From assembly GCF_000699445.3 (NCBI RefSeq), contig NC_067199.1:36440902-36504901 (forward strand): DNA of 64,000 nt, given 5' to 3'. The notes beneath the pieces are model-generated. The model did not search any database. It was not told where the DNA came from and saw nothing but the letters and a program-made list of their open reading frames with translations. Position numbers and translations under genes: made by a program. Each line of letters begins with the position of its first letter. Position 1 is the stretch's first letter. Below, piece after piece: positions 40,645 to 52,805 of the stretch. The DNA is from Schistosoma haematobium. Lineage: Eukaryota; Platyhelminthes; Trematoda; Strigeidida; Schistosomatidae.

Positions 40645-41015
40645 TGTTGGGGTGATCCAGAAAATTTCTTGCAAAAGACAAGCAAGGATCAGGAAAAACT
40701 AAGAAGCATTTCATCCAATCAGCGTCCACTTAAAGTTTTAGCCAGGAACATCAAGGAAGTGAAGCGTCACATGTAGGGGTTCTGATTGGCTGATTACTAT
40801 ACTGCTACTATTTTTAGCAGCATTACAGAATCTTTGAGCAACTCAAAGACATTTAAAATATTATAAAAACCCTATGTTTTCTGCATTAAAATGAACCTAT
40901 GGAGTAAAGTACTTTGCGCCTTCTCTTTCGTGTTTAGGTCGCTGTCTAGTTCTAGCTTGGGGGTTACAGAATAGCTTAGGAAACGAATATAGCGTTCAAT
41001 TTGCAAGACTTATCA
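40645..41015 (+). repeat. Solo LTR related to the composite Gypsy family
   Basis: 371 bp from TGTTGGGGTGATCC to GACTTATCA, flanked by a perfect 5-bp duplication ATTCC (40640-40644 and 41016-41020). The right part (GGTCGCTGTCTAGTTCTAGC, CTTAGGAAACGAATATAGCG) matches the LTRs at 2616, 9562 and 10220; the left part is diverged. TATA-like ATTATAAAAACCC at about 40859. Shows excision by LTR-LTR recombination. Confidence 0.85.
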
Positions 41016-41439
41016 ATTCCTAAGGATAAATGTTTCAGAGTATGTTTTTAGAGTATTCACCTCTTACCTTGGGATGTTTCCATCACCTTAGAGTGCTTAA
41101 TGTTTGTAGTTTTGTTTTAGAAGACTAAAGAGATGCCAAGTTTCCTGAACACCTTGAATTGTCATAACCCAAGAATGTTTGAGACGCATTTTTTTCTCGA
41201 CCCAAAATGTTACTTTAGGTTTGATCTGCAGTGATTCCTACCATGATAAGAGAGAATTGAGTAACTGAGCATGTTAATCACCTTACCTACCCAATTAATC
41301 AGAGTAGACTAGTGACTGAAGAAACCTTCAACGAGCTTCCAAAAGACTCTCTTTTGCACTAATCTACCATTTTCTGACGAGGTATGGTTCTCCCCTGTGT
41401 ACTAAGCAATAGTCCGCTTTATGCTACTATGCATCTGTA

Positions 41440-41620
41440 TAAAATAACTTCTCTAAGTAGCTAAGTGAATAACGAGGTGGCGTTTGAAGCGAACGGTACT
41501 GGGTCCGAGTCCTGGATTGAACATTAACTCTGGGGTGCGGGTACATCCAGCTGACGAGTGTCAAATGAGACGAAACGCGTGTCCTGGATTCAATTGCTAG
41601 CCACCATCCATCTTTGCTTA
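41440..41620 (+). repeat. SM-alpha-type repeat with intact hammerhead core
   Basis: tRNA-like head: box A TAGCTAAGTGAATAACG, box B GGGTCCGAGTCCT. Then hammerhead 41541-41592: CATCCAG stem I, CTGACGAG, stem II with one mismatch, CGAAACGCGTGTC, CTGGATTC. Ends GCTAGCCACCATCC. Self-cleaving RNA of the schistosome SM-alpha class is established in the literature; activity of this copy is inferred. Confidence 0.85.
41541..41592 (+). ncRNA. Hammerhead ribozyme (type I), SM-alpha class
   Basis: All core residues present (CUGACGA, GAAA). Stem I CAUCCAG/CUGGAUU is complete, stem III ACGC/GUGU is short as in known copies. Predicted cleavage after GUC near 41583. Confidence 0.8.
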
Positions 41621-41999
41621 TAAATAACAGTTCCAATATGTTTTCATAGCATTCCTTTTTTACGAAGAAACAAGTGGTCGGTATTGTTGAAATGTGCCAT
41701 AAGGTAAAATATAGTAATGGTAAATCTGTTGATGAGTCTATAGTCTTTCATCGAGTTAGGTGGTTAGAATATGTTCTAAGTATATCTTTATTCTATGTGT
41801 CTTGCATGTTATTACGTACTGGTCAATTTGTTTTATCGGTCAAATCGCCTTTGATATGTTTAGTTTCATTATGATCCCAAAATACTATTTTCACTTAACT
41901 GAATAAGTTTTTATGTACTGTCTTATTAGTTATTAAACATGTCAGAGTTCATTATAGCAACATAGATACAGTTAAATATTTCCCAATACGATACTTCGG

Positions 42000-42001
<2 letters not shown>

Positions 42002-42043
<42 letters not shown>
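42002..42043. repeat. (AT)n microsatellite
   Basis: About 42 bp of AT. Confidence 0.9.
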
Positions 42044-42046
<3 letters not shown>

Positions 42047-42605
42047 TTCCAACCTTCTATTTTTGTATCTAAACTCTCTCCATGTAAAATTCTTGTAATC
42101 ATACAACCAAATAGTTTTATATGTTATCAAATATAATCCAGAATAGAAGTTATTCTTGTTTCATTTTATCTTGGTCTTTAAATTCACAATTAAGCCAAAT
42201 AAGATAGAATGATTATTGAAAATATCTTATATGGTTGTACCTCTGATTGATGTTACTTCTAAATCTGTTGATTTGTATCCTTATAATGCTGTAGTATTTT
42301 GTATAAGTAGTTGTTATATATTGTTCAAGTTGAACATTGTATATTTAAATAAGTAAATATATGATACAAGAGAGTTTTGAAGATTTTACATTCTCTTAAC
42401 ATTCACTGAATTATAATTCCAAACCAATCGATGAAGTATAAGAATAATAATATTGAATAAATTCATTAATAATAATCAAATAGATAAATTAAGAATGACA
42501 TCGACACATGAATTCAACTATTAAAATTACTATAATCTTCACAAACTTCATTCTGACCATAATTATCATGTGCTTACTAATAACTGGCTTCAAGATGATT
42601 TCTTA

Positions 42606-42950
42606 AAGTTCTATTGAAAAGCCGTGACCAATGGAGTCCAACCCATGTCGGGTAGAGACATGTATCTACCTCAGACAATGGATGAATGGTTGTGCGATCA
42701 TTCATGGGTCGATGAAAGTTAGACATCAATACCGTTGGATGCTAGCTCAGTGGTCTACAAGTTGGCGTTCGTCAGCGAGACAAGAGGTCCTGGGTTCGAA
42801 TCCCATGTGCGGGTCCGTAGATGTGCACTGCTACGGAGCCCCGTGCTTAGACAGAATGGCCTTTCAGTGCTTCCAGGTTTCCAATAATGGTTTAGCTTAT
42901 ATCGACTCATGAATCCAACTATTAAAATTACTACAGTCTCCACAAACCCT
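42606..42950 (+). repeat. Ribozyme repeat (family 2), long copy with leader
   Basis: Leader (GAAAAGCCGTGACC, GTCGGGTAGAGACA) shared with 51795-51850. Then box A TAGCTCAGTGGTC, box B GGGTTCGAATCCC, a damaged ribozyme (CTACGGA, GAAT) and the standard tail CAACTATTAAAATTAC. Ribozyme inactive by inspection. Confidence 0.75.
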
Positions 42951-43089
42951 ATTCTAATCAAAATAAAGAATTAACATAATCGATTGAAATACTCTAACCA
43001 TAAACCAATGACTATTTGGACTTTAAAGCATAAATAAGATCAGTTTCATCATGACAAATCGATATTTTCTTTTTTATATCACTTTATTG

Positions 43090-43720
43090 TTTAACCATTA
43101 AAATATATCATGCAATTGGTTCCCTTTATGATTTTTTGTACACAAAAACAGGAGCTGTTTAAATTCCTGGGGTGGTAAAGGCAGGAGTTCTGGATATTCA
43201 CATATGATCTCTGCCGTTTCTTCCAAGGGGATATTTGTGAAAAGCGAAGAGACATCAAATGAAACCATGAATTTGTCAAAGACATTAAGGTTATCAAGTT
43301 TTTGTACAAATTCAAAGCTGTCTTTCAAACTGTAGGGTGCTAGTTTTTTTGCGGATTTGTTCCAAGCATCTAGTAAGCCAGCGGGCAAGTTTATGGAAGG
43401 GTGATTTGGCCATCGATAATATTGGTCTTATAGGGATGTCGGGTTTATGTGTTTTGGGTAGCCCATATAAGTATGGCAATTGTGACCCTTTTGGTTTAAG
43501 TTCGTTATACGTATGATTATCTATTAGATTTTTCTTAACAAGTTCTCTCAACTTTCTTAAGACACGTCTCTCTGTCGCATCTGTTAAGTCTTTCTGGGTA
43601 TTGTCGATGATAAATCTGGTGGAGTTATTTAAAATGGACATTACCTTATTGATATATTCATCTCTGTTAAGAATGACTACACTGGAACCCTTATCCGGAC
43701 GAAGTAGCATTATAAGTTGT
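43090..43720 (-). pseudogene. Penelope-like element reverse transcriptase fragment
   Basis: Two overlapping minus-strand frames (43710-43312 and 43388-43098). First: RPDKGSSVVILNRDEY, then LKPKGSQLPYLYGLPKTHKP and IPIRPILS. Second: SLKDSFEFV, then VSFDVSSLFTNIPLEET (RT motif A, Asp in FDV). These are diagnostic of Penelope-like RTs. The frames are split by a T run near 43341-43350. The YADD palm and the GIY-YIG endonuclease are missing. Ribozyme repeats lie on both sides (42606-42950, 44146-44338). The family is known in schistosomes; this copy is dead. Confidence 0.85.
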
Positions 43721-44145
43721 CAATTTGGAATACTAATAAAGTTTATATTTTTAGATTGTTAATATTCAACGATACTTTTGTAATTTTGTAGATTTTTTGT
43801 TGCTGTTCCAAGCTTTTGAATAATCTTTTCATGAATTAGTAACATTTCTATTGATTGTCATAATTATTTGTACAATTTTTTTGTTTTTTAAATATTTTTG
43901 GTTCTATTGAGTTCACAAAATTCAATCAACCTAAACATCCATTTTCATGAATGTAATTCAAGTTGATGTAGTTTTTCAGAATTTGATCCAATCTCCAAAT
44001 TACTTTACTGATCATGAGATCATAATTAGGTATTATTATCGAATAGAATTTAGTTATTGAGTAACACGATAAAGCATAAACGATATCATTTACTAAAACT
44101 GTGCAATCATATTTCTGGTATAGGGGTTGTGCAGATTATTAGGTT

Positions 44146-44338
44146 TTTGATTGAGATCATGAACCGATTGATGTTAGACCACTATGGAAAACTTGGAAGT
44201 ACTGGACGGCCGTTTCGTCCTAGTATGGGACACCTCAGTGGTGCGCATCCACGATCCAACACCCTGCGCGATTCGAACCCTGGAAGCACAATGCTTTCAG
44301 GTTTTCCATGATGGTCTAGCTTCAATTGATTGATGATT
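44146..44338. repeat. Ribozyme repeat (family 2) as inverted pair
   Basis: Minus-strand core CACTGAGGTGTCCC (last core A changed to T), stem II GTCC/GGAC, CGAAACGGCCGTC. The box B (GGTTCGAATCG) is then followed directly by a plus-strand tail. Tail arms about 75 bp. Confidence 0.7.
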
Positions 44339-45147
44339 TCAATCAGTGAAATATTCTATTATATAAAAGCTAATCGAAAAGATCAATGTATTATGTAATT
44401 GATCAAAGTGAAAATGGATTACAAATAGAAGATAATTGTTAACTTGAGAAAAATATTAAAACAAAAACTATTAATAGATTTTCAATAAATCAAGTCATGG
44501 AGTAGTTTTAGATCATCATTGAAATTCAAGAAGTATTGATCTAATTAAGATCAGTTAGTGACTTAATCTATAAAAAATCCAGTAATCTTCACAAAATTCC
44601 CATACTTATGTTAATAAATTGTTTGAAAATGATGACAATAGAAAGCAATCGATTTAATGACCTTAAAACTGATGAGAAATTGTGATATAATGAAAAGAAA
44701 AATCAATTTTCGATTGATTTACTCATTATGAGTTTAGTTCAAGGTTACTCCCGTTTCGATTCAATGTAATGGTTACTCTGTATAATATACGATATCCTTG
44801 TATTCCATTGACACGAACTATGATCAGTCTGTGATTTGTTATAACTCGAACTATTCTTCATATATGTGATTTAATCCTAATTATTAATCAAAAATGGGTG
44901 TAAAACCAATATATAAACCAGTGTATTTTAGACTATTTTGATCATCATCGTCGTCGTGTTTGGGGCTAATAAATCTTCACTTATACCAGTCTTGTGTTCT
45001 TACTTTCGCATCGTGGGAATTGCCGAGGTCCCTTGTTACAAGTATAAGTGATCAGTGCTCTTTTGTCTTTTCGGTACAACAAATTGTTAAGAAAACATTT
45101 ATTAGTAGAGAGATGATTATTTCAGATGGATTTTGTGAATATTACAG

Positions 45148-45462
45148 TGTAGTGAAAGGAGAGCACAGATGAGGACAACCAAACTGTATCTAGCACAAAT
45201 TACAGAATTCCTTGGTAAAATAGAAAAACCATATAGTAAATCGTTAATTTGCAAAATATCATTCCATCATATTAAACCGGACTGTTGCTGTTGCAAACAT
45301 CAATCCATTGTCTCACATTTCATTGGTCATGCGATTTCTTACAAATTCCATTATGTTCTCGCTCTTCCTTTCTTGATCTTCTCCATCTTCTGCTGCCAGA
45401 CATTACGTTCTTTTAACTCACGTTATATACTACTTATATCAATATAAATAGCACGCACCACA
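45148..45462 (-). repeat. LTR-like repeat (family 4), copy 2
   Basis: Minus strand begins TGTGGTGCGTGCTA at 45462 and ends ...CACTACA at 45148. Flanks ACAG and ATAG differ in one base. Matches 57089-57364. Confidence 0.6.
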
Positions 45463-45478
45463 ATAGTAATTTCAATGG

Positions 45479-45583
45479 TTAAGAACATGAGTCAGTTGAA
45501 GCTAGACAAAACGGCCGTCCAATGCTTCCGGGTTTTCCATGGTGGTCTAGCTTCAACTGACTCATGATCTTAATCTTTGAGAT
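45479..45583. repeat. Minimal inverted pair of ribozyme-repeat tails
   Basis: Only about 105 bp: AACATGAGTCAGTTGAAGC, then CTAGAC, then the half core AAAACGGCCGTCCAATGC, then the complementary tail. A short perfect hairpin, lacking head and core. Confidence 0.7.
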
Positions 45584-45669
45584 GATTATTTATTTGATGA
45601 ATTCAAGGAACAGAATAATTAAATATTGAAATAATAGGTAATAATTATAAAAAGCATAATAACAATAGG

Positions 45670-45800
45670 AAAGATGGATAAGGGCTAGCAGTGGAATCCA
45701 GGACGAGTGTTTCGTCCTATTTCGAACGAGGCTATATGCACACATACCAATAAGAGACTGATCAATTTCAGTCTTAAATATCAATGGGAAGATTCAAGTA
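45670..45800 (-). repeat. SM-alpha-type repeat, partial
   Basis: Minus strand keeps ATAGGACGAAACACTCGTC and CTGGATTCCACTGCTAGCC; the CTGACGAG half is lost. Confidence 0.6.
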
Positions 45801-46288
45801 AACTATACCAAGTGAACAATAACAATAGATTATTTCACATAGTAATTATATATATTCTGTAAATAATTAAAGAATACATACCGACTTATAGGTTGATACA
45901 CAGAAAGCAATATTAATTGTAAAGGGCATAGATATAAGGTTAAATAGTTTAGAATGATGAGGTTCTTAAGTTCTTTGGGGGGCGGATATATACCGATAGG
46001 ATTACAATAATATAGAGCAGTAGTTAAGAACCACTAATTCTTAGTAGAGGGACTGAAACTTCTAATTGGAACATGAACACTGTTACTTTTGGTGCTATTA
46101 CAGATTAATTTTAGTCACCTATAACTAAAGAAAACAGCAAAAACTACTGTGATAGTGTGGTGTTTGTATGAACTAATGATTCCTTTGTACTCAATGACAG
46201 TCTGATTTCGAATCCCAAATATAATATGTTCGTTAGTGCTTATCTAGTACTTCTTGGTTATATTGAGTTATTTCTGAGATTCCTAGTT

Positions 46289-46600
46289 TGTACTGTATTG
46301 AACAAGAACAGGAACGGAGACAATCGAATGTATTTGAATCCCAAATTACAGTACATCTCATTAAAATCTGATAAACATCCAATAAATACTTAATTTACAA
46401 AATATCTATCGATTGTCTCAAACTTGACTGTTCCTTTTGCAAATATCAGTCTATTGTCCCAGATTTCATTGTTCCTGTTTTTTTTCATACCAATCGCTTT
46501 CTTTTGTCGTTCTTTCATTCTTGATCTTTTACTGCAATGCATTCTATTCCCGACTATCATTATATACTACTCATGTGGATATAATTAGCACACATTAATA
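46289..46600 (-). repeat. LTR-like repeat (family 4), copy 3
   Basis: Same family as 57089-57364; outer end degenerated (TATTAATGTGTGC). Confidence 0.55.
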
Positions 46601-46658
46601 TAATTCAAATACCTCAAATTATCACAGATAATTTCTAGCGTTAAGTCAGGACTTGTAG

Positions 46659-47120
46659 TGTCGGTTAATATGTTAAGGCCATACACCTTATTCTAGCTTT
46701 CGGACAGCCCATTCTATTCATTCTACTTGAGTCACATTCTGACCTTGTTATTTATTCGTTTATCAATCTTGACTGTTTTTATATGAGCGCGTAGGTGTGT
46801 GTACATTTCTTATCCCATTACTCATCACATGTCTGTAACTTACTTTTGTATAACTATAAATATTGATTAACGTTTGGTTAAAGGGGAATTGGCTTACCAG
46901 CTATCTCCACTCGGTGTCGTCTCTCTCTTCTCTATTCATTTCGCTTTATATACAAAATATATGTATTCAAAAGTCCATTCTCTTTATTCGACTTATTTAA
47001 TTTCGTTATTGACTAACGCGATTTAAGTCGATGATCATATACGAGGATAGGTGACATATATATATTTCAACAACAATCATCATTACGATCTCTTTGGAGT
47101 CAGATCCACGGGCCACTAAA
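46659..47120 (+). repeat. LTR-like dispersed repeat (family 5), copy 2
   Basis: Begins TGTCGGTTAATATG; same layout as 38356-38830. TGGAGTCAGATCCACGGGCC near 47093 could be a primer-site region. No coding part follows. Confidence 0.6.
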
Positions 47121-47276
47121 TTGGAGAGCCTGTCAATAAAGATCGTTCAATCTAAATGACGATTAAATAACGGGCCACCACAGACTAAGCTGTTTTACAA
47201 TCTCGACTTCATTCGAATTAATTATAGATAGTATTCATCAAAAGTTACAGTTCAATTAAAAATTCTTCTAATTAAC

Positions 47277-47405
47277 ACCTCCACCTGGAGTCCCTTCGGA
47301 GGCTACTGCCGGTCCCAAGCCCGGATAAAGGAGGAGGGTTGGACATGGGGTTAGCGTCCCCATCCTGTAGAAAACTAACTCGCTAAAAAAACGCTAACCA
47401 GAAAA
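47277..47405 (+). repeat. RTE-like LINE 5' leader fragment
   Basis: GC-rich island (CCACCTGGAGTCCCTTCGG, CCGGTCCCAAGCCCGG, GGACATGGGGTTAGCG, GCGCTAACC-like end) in AT-rich DNA. This wording resembles 5' regions of trematode RTE elements as I remember them; no other copy in the window. Confidence 0.4.
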
Positions 47406-47837
47406 AGTTATTCAAACCTTTTAAACTAAACATTTCTTAAAACATTGTGACAGAATCATCATTGACTTTTGTATCAAGTAGTATTCAATAACTTCACAGA
47501 TCATCGGATTACATAATCAATAAGATTCTACATATATAAATAAAGTGTTTCAATAAACCGGCAACTATTACTCTTAAATAGCATATCTTTCATACTGAAA
47601 GGTTAATGATATTAAGAATGTGTATTAGTTTATTGGTAATAAATAAACCCGCGTTGGTAGATCTAATCATTATTGAAATATCAATAATAGGTAGGCATAT
47701 TTTATCATTCATATGAAAATTTATTATATAATACTTCACTTTGAAAATTTTCAATAACTAAACTTTATAATTCATGTGTGGGCGAGAATGATAATGATTG
47801 ATTGTCTGCTAAGTCTGATATATAGATAGTCTCAATT
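47406..47837. other. Intergenic, nothing recognised
   Basis: AT-rich filler between the LINE leader fragment and the SINE-like repeats. Confidence 0.5.
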
Positions 47838-48275
47838 AATTGATCACTGGGTGGTGATCAATGTCATGTGGGTCAAGTCCTTCGTAGTGCAGATCGAATA
47901 CTTTCCTGTTAACTATCTCCAACCACCATCTTATCTCAACATAGTGCAAACAATGTCGAGTCACCTAGACTAGTGGCCACATTGCAACTTGGTCGATAGC
48001 ATCCGATCTGCACTAAGAAGGACTTGATAGACATGACAGTGATCACCACCCAGTGATCAGTTAATTGTGATTACATCCCAGTCCTGCAGAAGGTCGGTCA
48101 TGGCCCGGATAGCTCAGTGGCAACGTCTCTAACTGTGAAACTGGGTGACACGGAGTCGAATCCGTCAGGGAGCATCACTTCCCTCAAGATTACAGGCACA
48201 CCATACTGACGAGTGCCAAGTAGCACGAAACCTGGGTTCAGGGTTTTTTGTCGACTACCGCCAACCAACGTCTTA
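47838..48275 (+). repeat. tRNA-headed SINE-like repeat (family 3), tandem copies
   Basis: A short copy (47838-47940) is followed by a long one. TTGATCACTGGGTGGTGATCA at its start is mirrored at about 48040-48062, giving about 65-bp inverted arms. Then box A ATAGCTCAGTGGCAACG, box-B-like GAGTCGAATCCG and a hammerhead-like CTGACGAGTGCCAAGTAGCACGAAAC core (48210-48235), ending GTCGACTACCGCC. Stem I is not convincing. Confidence 0.65.
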
Positions 48276-48777
48276 TATAGATAGTCTGACAGGTGTCAGA
48301 TGTGTTCTATATTCCCCTATCCTTATTATTATTATTATCATTACTCACTTATTATTGATTGTTCATTGTTGTTGGATTGTGTCGGGTTTTTGGTGTGAAA
48401 ATATATTAACGTTGTGGTCAGGCTAATCACATGTTCTTAATCTGAGCTGTGTTGAAGTCCTGTAGAATAGATACTGGGAGAGAATCTAGTGTAGATATTC
48501 GTTTAAAGTAAATTAATGTTCCATATGTGTAAATGTGGAAACCCAACCGTTATAACATTAGATGAAGTAAAACCGAGCGGTATAACAATAATATAAAAAT
48601 TTAACATTTAATAGAAATGTGAAAGTAACAAGGTAATAATAGTTTGCTAACTCATTGATTTATTAGGTTATTTAACGAATTTAGATAAGATAAACAAGAG
48701 TCAACTGTGCATAAGTCTTTTCATTTTAATAATATTCTAACATCAACACAAAGGACTCCTCTTTACTATTGTGACTT

Positions 48778-49195
48778 TAAGTCGGGCTAGTTATCACATG
48801 ATTTATCCACCAATCGATATATGACTTATTCAATCTTAGTACTATGCTAAACCAATGACGTTCTACCAGTATGAGCAGCCTAGAGTCCTTATTGCCTTTT
48901 CGTTCCCTTAGTCCGTTCAAGTGAATCCAGAACACAAATACCAGCTTCCACCATACGAATAATTTATTTCAAACCTACTTGGTTTATATATCAGTTAAAC
49001 AGACCGCATCACACCATAAAATAGAAAATAACATTTATACAAGATCAAGCCTAAAGTGGCTGTGAACATGCGAAACTGTAATAAATAAACTGAACATAAC
49101 TTAAGAACAGTAAATCGTATAATAATAATAGTCTATAGGTCAAAATAAAGCTTATAATCAGAGGAATATAGATAAACATGATTTAGTTAATAGGT
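48778..49195 (-). repeat. Dispersed repeat (family 6), copy 2
   Basis: Reverse of 39480-39900 with moderate divergence. LTR-like; ends not fixed. Confidence 0.6.
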
Positions 49196-49639
49196 CTCAG
49201 AAGTTACTCGTAATTTAATCTTCTCTAGTATGTAACACTTACTAAACCAGAAACCCAATCTGTGTTTATAAGCGTTAGTTATTGGTAATTTGTTCTTTTC
49301 AGTCTATGCAAATATCGCATTTCAAAGCTGTTAGAGTAGTCAATTTTAATGTATTTGGGATAGAACTCTTTTTTGCTTGAAGTTAATCGATAAAGTTTGG
49401 AATGTGTTTATATAACACGGGTCACTAAATGTGATATTAGATTATTGGGGATGGATAATGTGATGTACTCCAATTTTTTGGTTTATCAGGTCATGGAAGA
49501 ACAGATGTTGCAGAAAATATTTGTATGTTTGTCGCCTAATATCTTTATCAGAGACATTATTGTTGTGACTGTGGAGACTGCAAATTAGACGGCAGCAAAT
49601 TATCGAGATCGAACCAAAGACGCGCAAACACGCAAGAAC

Positions 49640-49830
49640 GGCCTAGAGTCCCGATTGGTCCAGCTTCCTTGTCTAGCCCAGCCAGTTGAATCCAGAACGC
49701 AAGTCTCAACCTCTGAGATATTAATCATTATATTTCAGACATACTCTGTTTATATACCAATCAAACAGACCACATCGTACCATAAAATAGAAAACAACAT
49801 TTGTACAATATTTAACAAGTGAAATAAATA
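49640..49830 (-). repeat. Dispersed repeat (family 6), partial copy 3
   Basis: Matches the middle of copies 1 and 2 (ACTCTGTTTATATACCAATC, CACATCGTACCATAAAATAG). Confidence 0.55.
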
Positions 49831-50469
49831 TTGACCAGTAGGGAATGTCCATTTAAAGTCCAAGGACACCATTAGACTTAACATGATAATTATTGGTATA
49901 TTTTTCCGAATATCCAAACAATTATTCCTGAGCTTATTGAACCTTATGAGTTCGGATAAAATGATATCAATAAGTGAAGATATCTTAGTAATATTGATGG
50001 TCAGCCATTTTTCGAATAGCTTATTGTTAAAATCTCCGTTACTTGGAGGATGTAAGTCTGAATTTTTAGAAGGCTTATTAAAATTTACATGAGCCTCAGC
50101 CGTCATAAAATCGTTCCTTATGAATTCTTTCTAGACACCCCTTATCCAATAGCTACATTATTTCTGTATATACATTTACTAATGGAATTTTACACTCATC
50201 TTTTTAATAAAAACCCAATGAAATCTGACTTTTCTCCAAATAGAAAGCATATGGTTAATAATGTGATAATATAGTATTATATTACTTAAAGTAGTTAAAA
50301 GTATTAGACTGAAAGTATTTGAATTTCCGAAACAATCTCATTAGTCTCTCAGATATAACAAAAAAGAGGCTGTTTTTCTTCAACGAATGAAGCTATTAAC
50401 TGATTGTCAGTTAAATTAAAGTTACAAAAGACCTAGAGATTCAAACTTTTCTCTTGAATCCAGTGATCC

Positions 50470-50610
50470 TGATTTGTGTATTCCTGAGAAGTCCCACACT
50501 AGAATGAAAAACATCCATTCAGTGCTTCCAAGTTTGCAGTAGTAATTAAACATTGATCTGCTCATGATTATAACAAAATTCAACAATCTCCGCAACCCTA
50601 TACTATAAAA
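50470..50610 (+). repeat. Ribozyme repeat (family 2), tail with damaged core
   Basis: CCTGAGAAGTCCCACACTAG, AATGAAAAAC, CAGTGCTTCC and the usual tail. Core G changed to A (GAGAAG). Confidence 0.6.
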
Positions 50611-51094
50611 CATAAGATTTACTTTATTAGTTTGTTGTCAACTTATGTTAAGCCTTTTAATTTATTCACTATCATATTACAACAAGCCATAATATTTAGT
50701 AAAGTACTCATGAAAGTGCTTTATCGTTGACCAATAAGTAGGTTAAATTGAAATATCTAAAGCGAGTTACATCACAACTGAGTTTAATTTAAGTAAACCG
50801 AATCATTGAAATATTGATTAATAATTTATACAAATAGAGAACAATTATCTAAATGATTTATTGTTTCATTTAATTACGAATCTTTTCAAATCTTTATTTG
50901 ATCAATTAATCTATAAGCAGTTGCTATCCAGTTTCATTAAATTAAGTTTGATGTAACTGTCATTTTGCGCTGATATTCTTTACATTTTTTATGCTATTCA
51001 CTTAAATATGCTTGAATCTAGAACATTATCTAGAATGTCAATATTATACAACTGAATAATTGTAAAAAGGGTTTTGTAGATATGATAGTAGTTT

Positions 51095-51310
51095 AATAGT
51101 TGAATTCATGGGTGAATTGAAGCCGGATCACCATAAAAAACCTGGAAGCACTGGATGACCGTTTCTTTCTACTGTGGGACTCCTCAGCAGTACGCATCCA
51201 CGATCCCTCTCGTGAGATTCAAACTCAAGATCTACCTATCTCACACGCGAACGCTTAACCTTTAAACCACTGGGTCGGCATCCAACTGTGTTAATGTATG
51301 ACTTCAACCG
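51095..51310 (-). repeat. Ribozyme repeat (family 2), full minus copy
   Basis: Head (box A, CAGTGGTTTAAAGGTTAAGC), box B GAGTTTGAATCTC, CTGAGGAG core, but stem II broken (GTCC against GAAA). Confidence 0.7.
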
Positions 51311-51619
51311 ATGTGTCACCGTTCACTGAATGACTGATGTTAAATTTCTGTAATCAATAGTTAGTCAGAATTGATTAACTTTAGGGGCATCCATATGATT
51401 ACTTGTTCTGATTTCAGTTCTGATATTACAGTTGCCAAGATTTCTATTATGTAGAACTGTGAATTTTTACTAGTCAAATCAGTATCTTTTTTATATTACT
51501 TTAAAAGTTATGTTGGTATGTGCATTAGACGATGTATTATTTTATTTATTTTCAAAATGCATGAAGATTGGTAGTACCAAGTTGAATGACAAGCACTTAT
51601 TTGATAATTGACGGTACAT

Positions 51620-51775
51620 TGTTTTTTGATTGAGATCATGAACCGATTGATGTTAAACCACCATTAAAAGTCTGGAAGCACTGGATGGCCGTTTCGTCTT
51701 AGCATGGGATTGGTCGGAAGTGCACATCCACGATCTCTGTCATGGGATTCAAACCCAGGACTCACTAGGGACTAG
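51620..51775 (-). repeat. Ribozyme repeat (family 2), minus copy
   Basis: Tail GATCATGAACCGATTGATG onward, AAGACGAAACGGCC, a damaged core (CCGACCAATCCC), box B GGGTTTGAATCCC. Confidence 0.6.
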
Positions 51776-51794
51776 TTCAATAAGGGAATTCTTG

Positions 51795-52135
51795 GAGTTT
51801 TAGTGAAAAGCCGTGATCGGTGGAGCTAATCTGTGTCGGGTAGAGACAGGTACAACAGAAGATGGTCGCACAGTCTCACAGATTGGTTGAGGTTAAACTT
51901 TAACACCGTTGGATGCCGGCCAGCTCAGTGGTCTAGATGTCAAGCGCTCGCGCGTGATACCGGAGGTCCTGGGTTCGAGTCCCATGAGCGCGATTGTGGA
52001 TGCTCACTGCTGAGAAGTCCCACAAAGTGATGAAACGGCCTTTAAGTGCTTCCATGTTTCCAATGGTGGTTCAACATCAATTCGTTCGTGAACTCAATCA
52101 AAAACTTAACCTCCACAACCCTATACTGATAACAG
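51795..52135 (+). repeat. Ribozyme repeat (family 2), long copy with leader
   Basis: Leader as at 42606, box A CAGCTCAGTGGTCTAGATG, box B GGGTTCGAGTCCC, core CTGAGAAG (one core base changed), tail. Follows a minus copy directly. Confidence 0.7.
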
Positions 52136-52555
52136 TAAATTAGTTAGACTTTATTTTATTCCATAAAACCCCTCTAAATGTTTTGGTTAACAGTAAGATG
52201 AAAAGTTTAATCTAAACCTTTTAGTTACCACTGATTGATTGATGAAGTTCTTCCATCATTCTTCGATCAGTTTCTAATAATTTTACAGTAAATAAGGAAA
52301 CTGAACATGAACACTGAATGGAATTCATCTAAATGAGTAGTCATATAAGAAATAGAACAAACTACTCAATTCAATGATAATCTCAGTCATCATTACGATA
52401 TACAACCCTAATAGAATAAGGATTCTTTTATTTCTAAGTTTTACCTTCAAACAAGAAACGTGTAAATGATTTTTGAATATGGGTCACTTGATTGTTTCCT
52501 AACAAAAAGTTAAAATATGATCAACTAATAAAGTAAACAAATAATAATAAACTAA

Positions 52556-52805
52556 TCGTGGATTGATTGAACTTAGACATTAACATCATTGGATACCGAC
52601 TCCAGTGATCTACAGGTTAATCGCACATACACGGGGCCAATAGGTTCTATGTCCGAAATTCCACGTGATAGGATCATGGATGAGTACTGTTAAGGAGTTC
52701 CATTTTATGATGAAACGGTCATCCAGTGTTTCTAGGCTTTTCATGGTGATCTAGCTTTAATTGACTCATGAATTCAACTATCTCTACAAAAAACCCTATC
52801 TGAAA
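52556..52805 (+). repeat. Ribozyme repeat (family 2), degenerate
   Basis: Head AGTGATCTACAGGTTAATCG, core TTAAGGAGTTCC, GATGAAACGGTCATCCAGTG, tail to CAACTATCTC. Confidence 0.6.

Noticed and set aside
46659..47120. Exact LTR borders and target duplication for family 5
   Set aside because: The two copies match past the likely LTR end and the flanks show no duplication, so the borders are left open.
48110..48170. tRNA gene
   Set aside because: A and B boxes are present, as in several other repeats, but there is no cloverleaf or acceptor stem. They are heads of SINE-like repeats.
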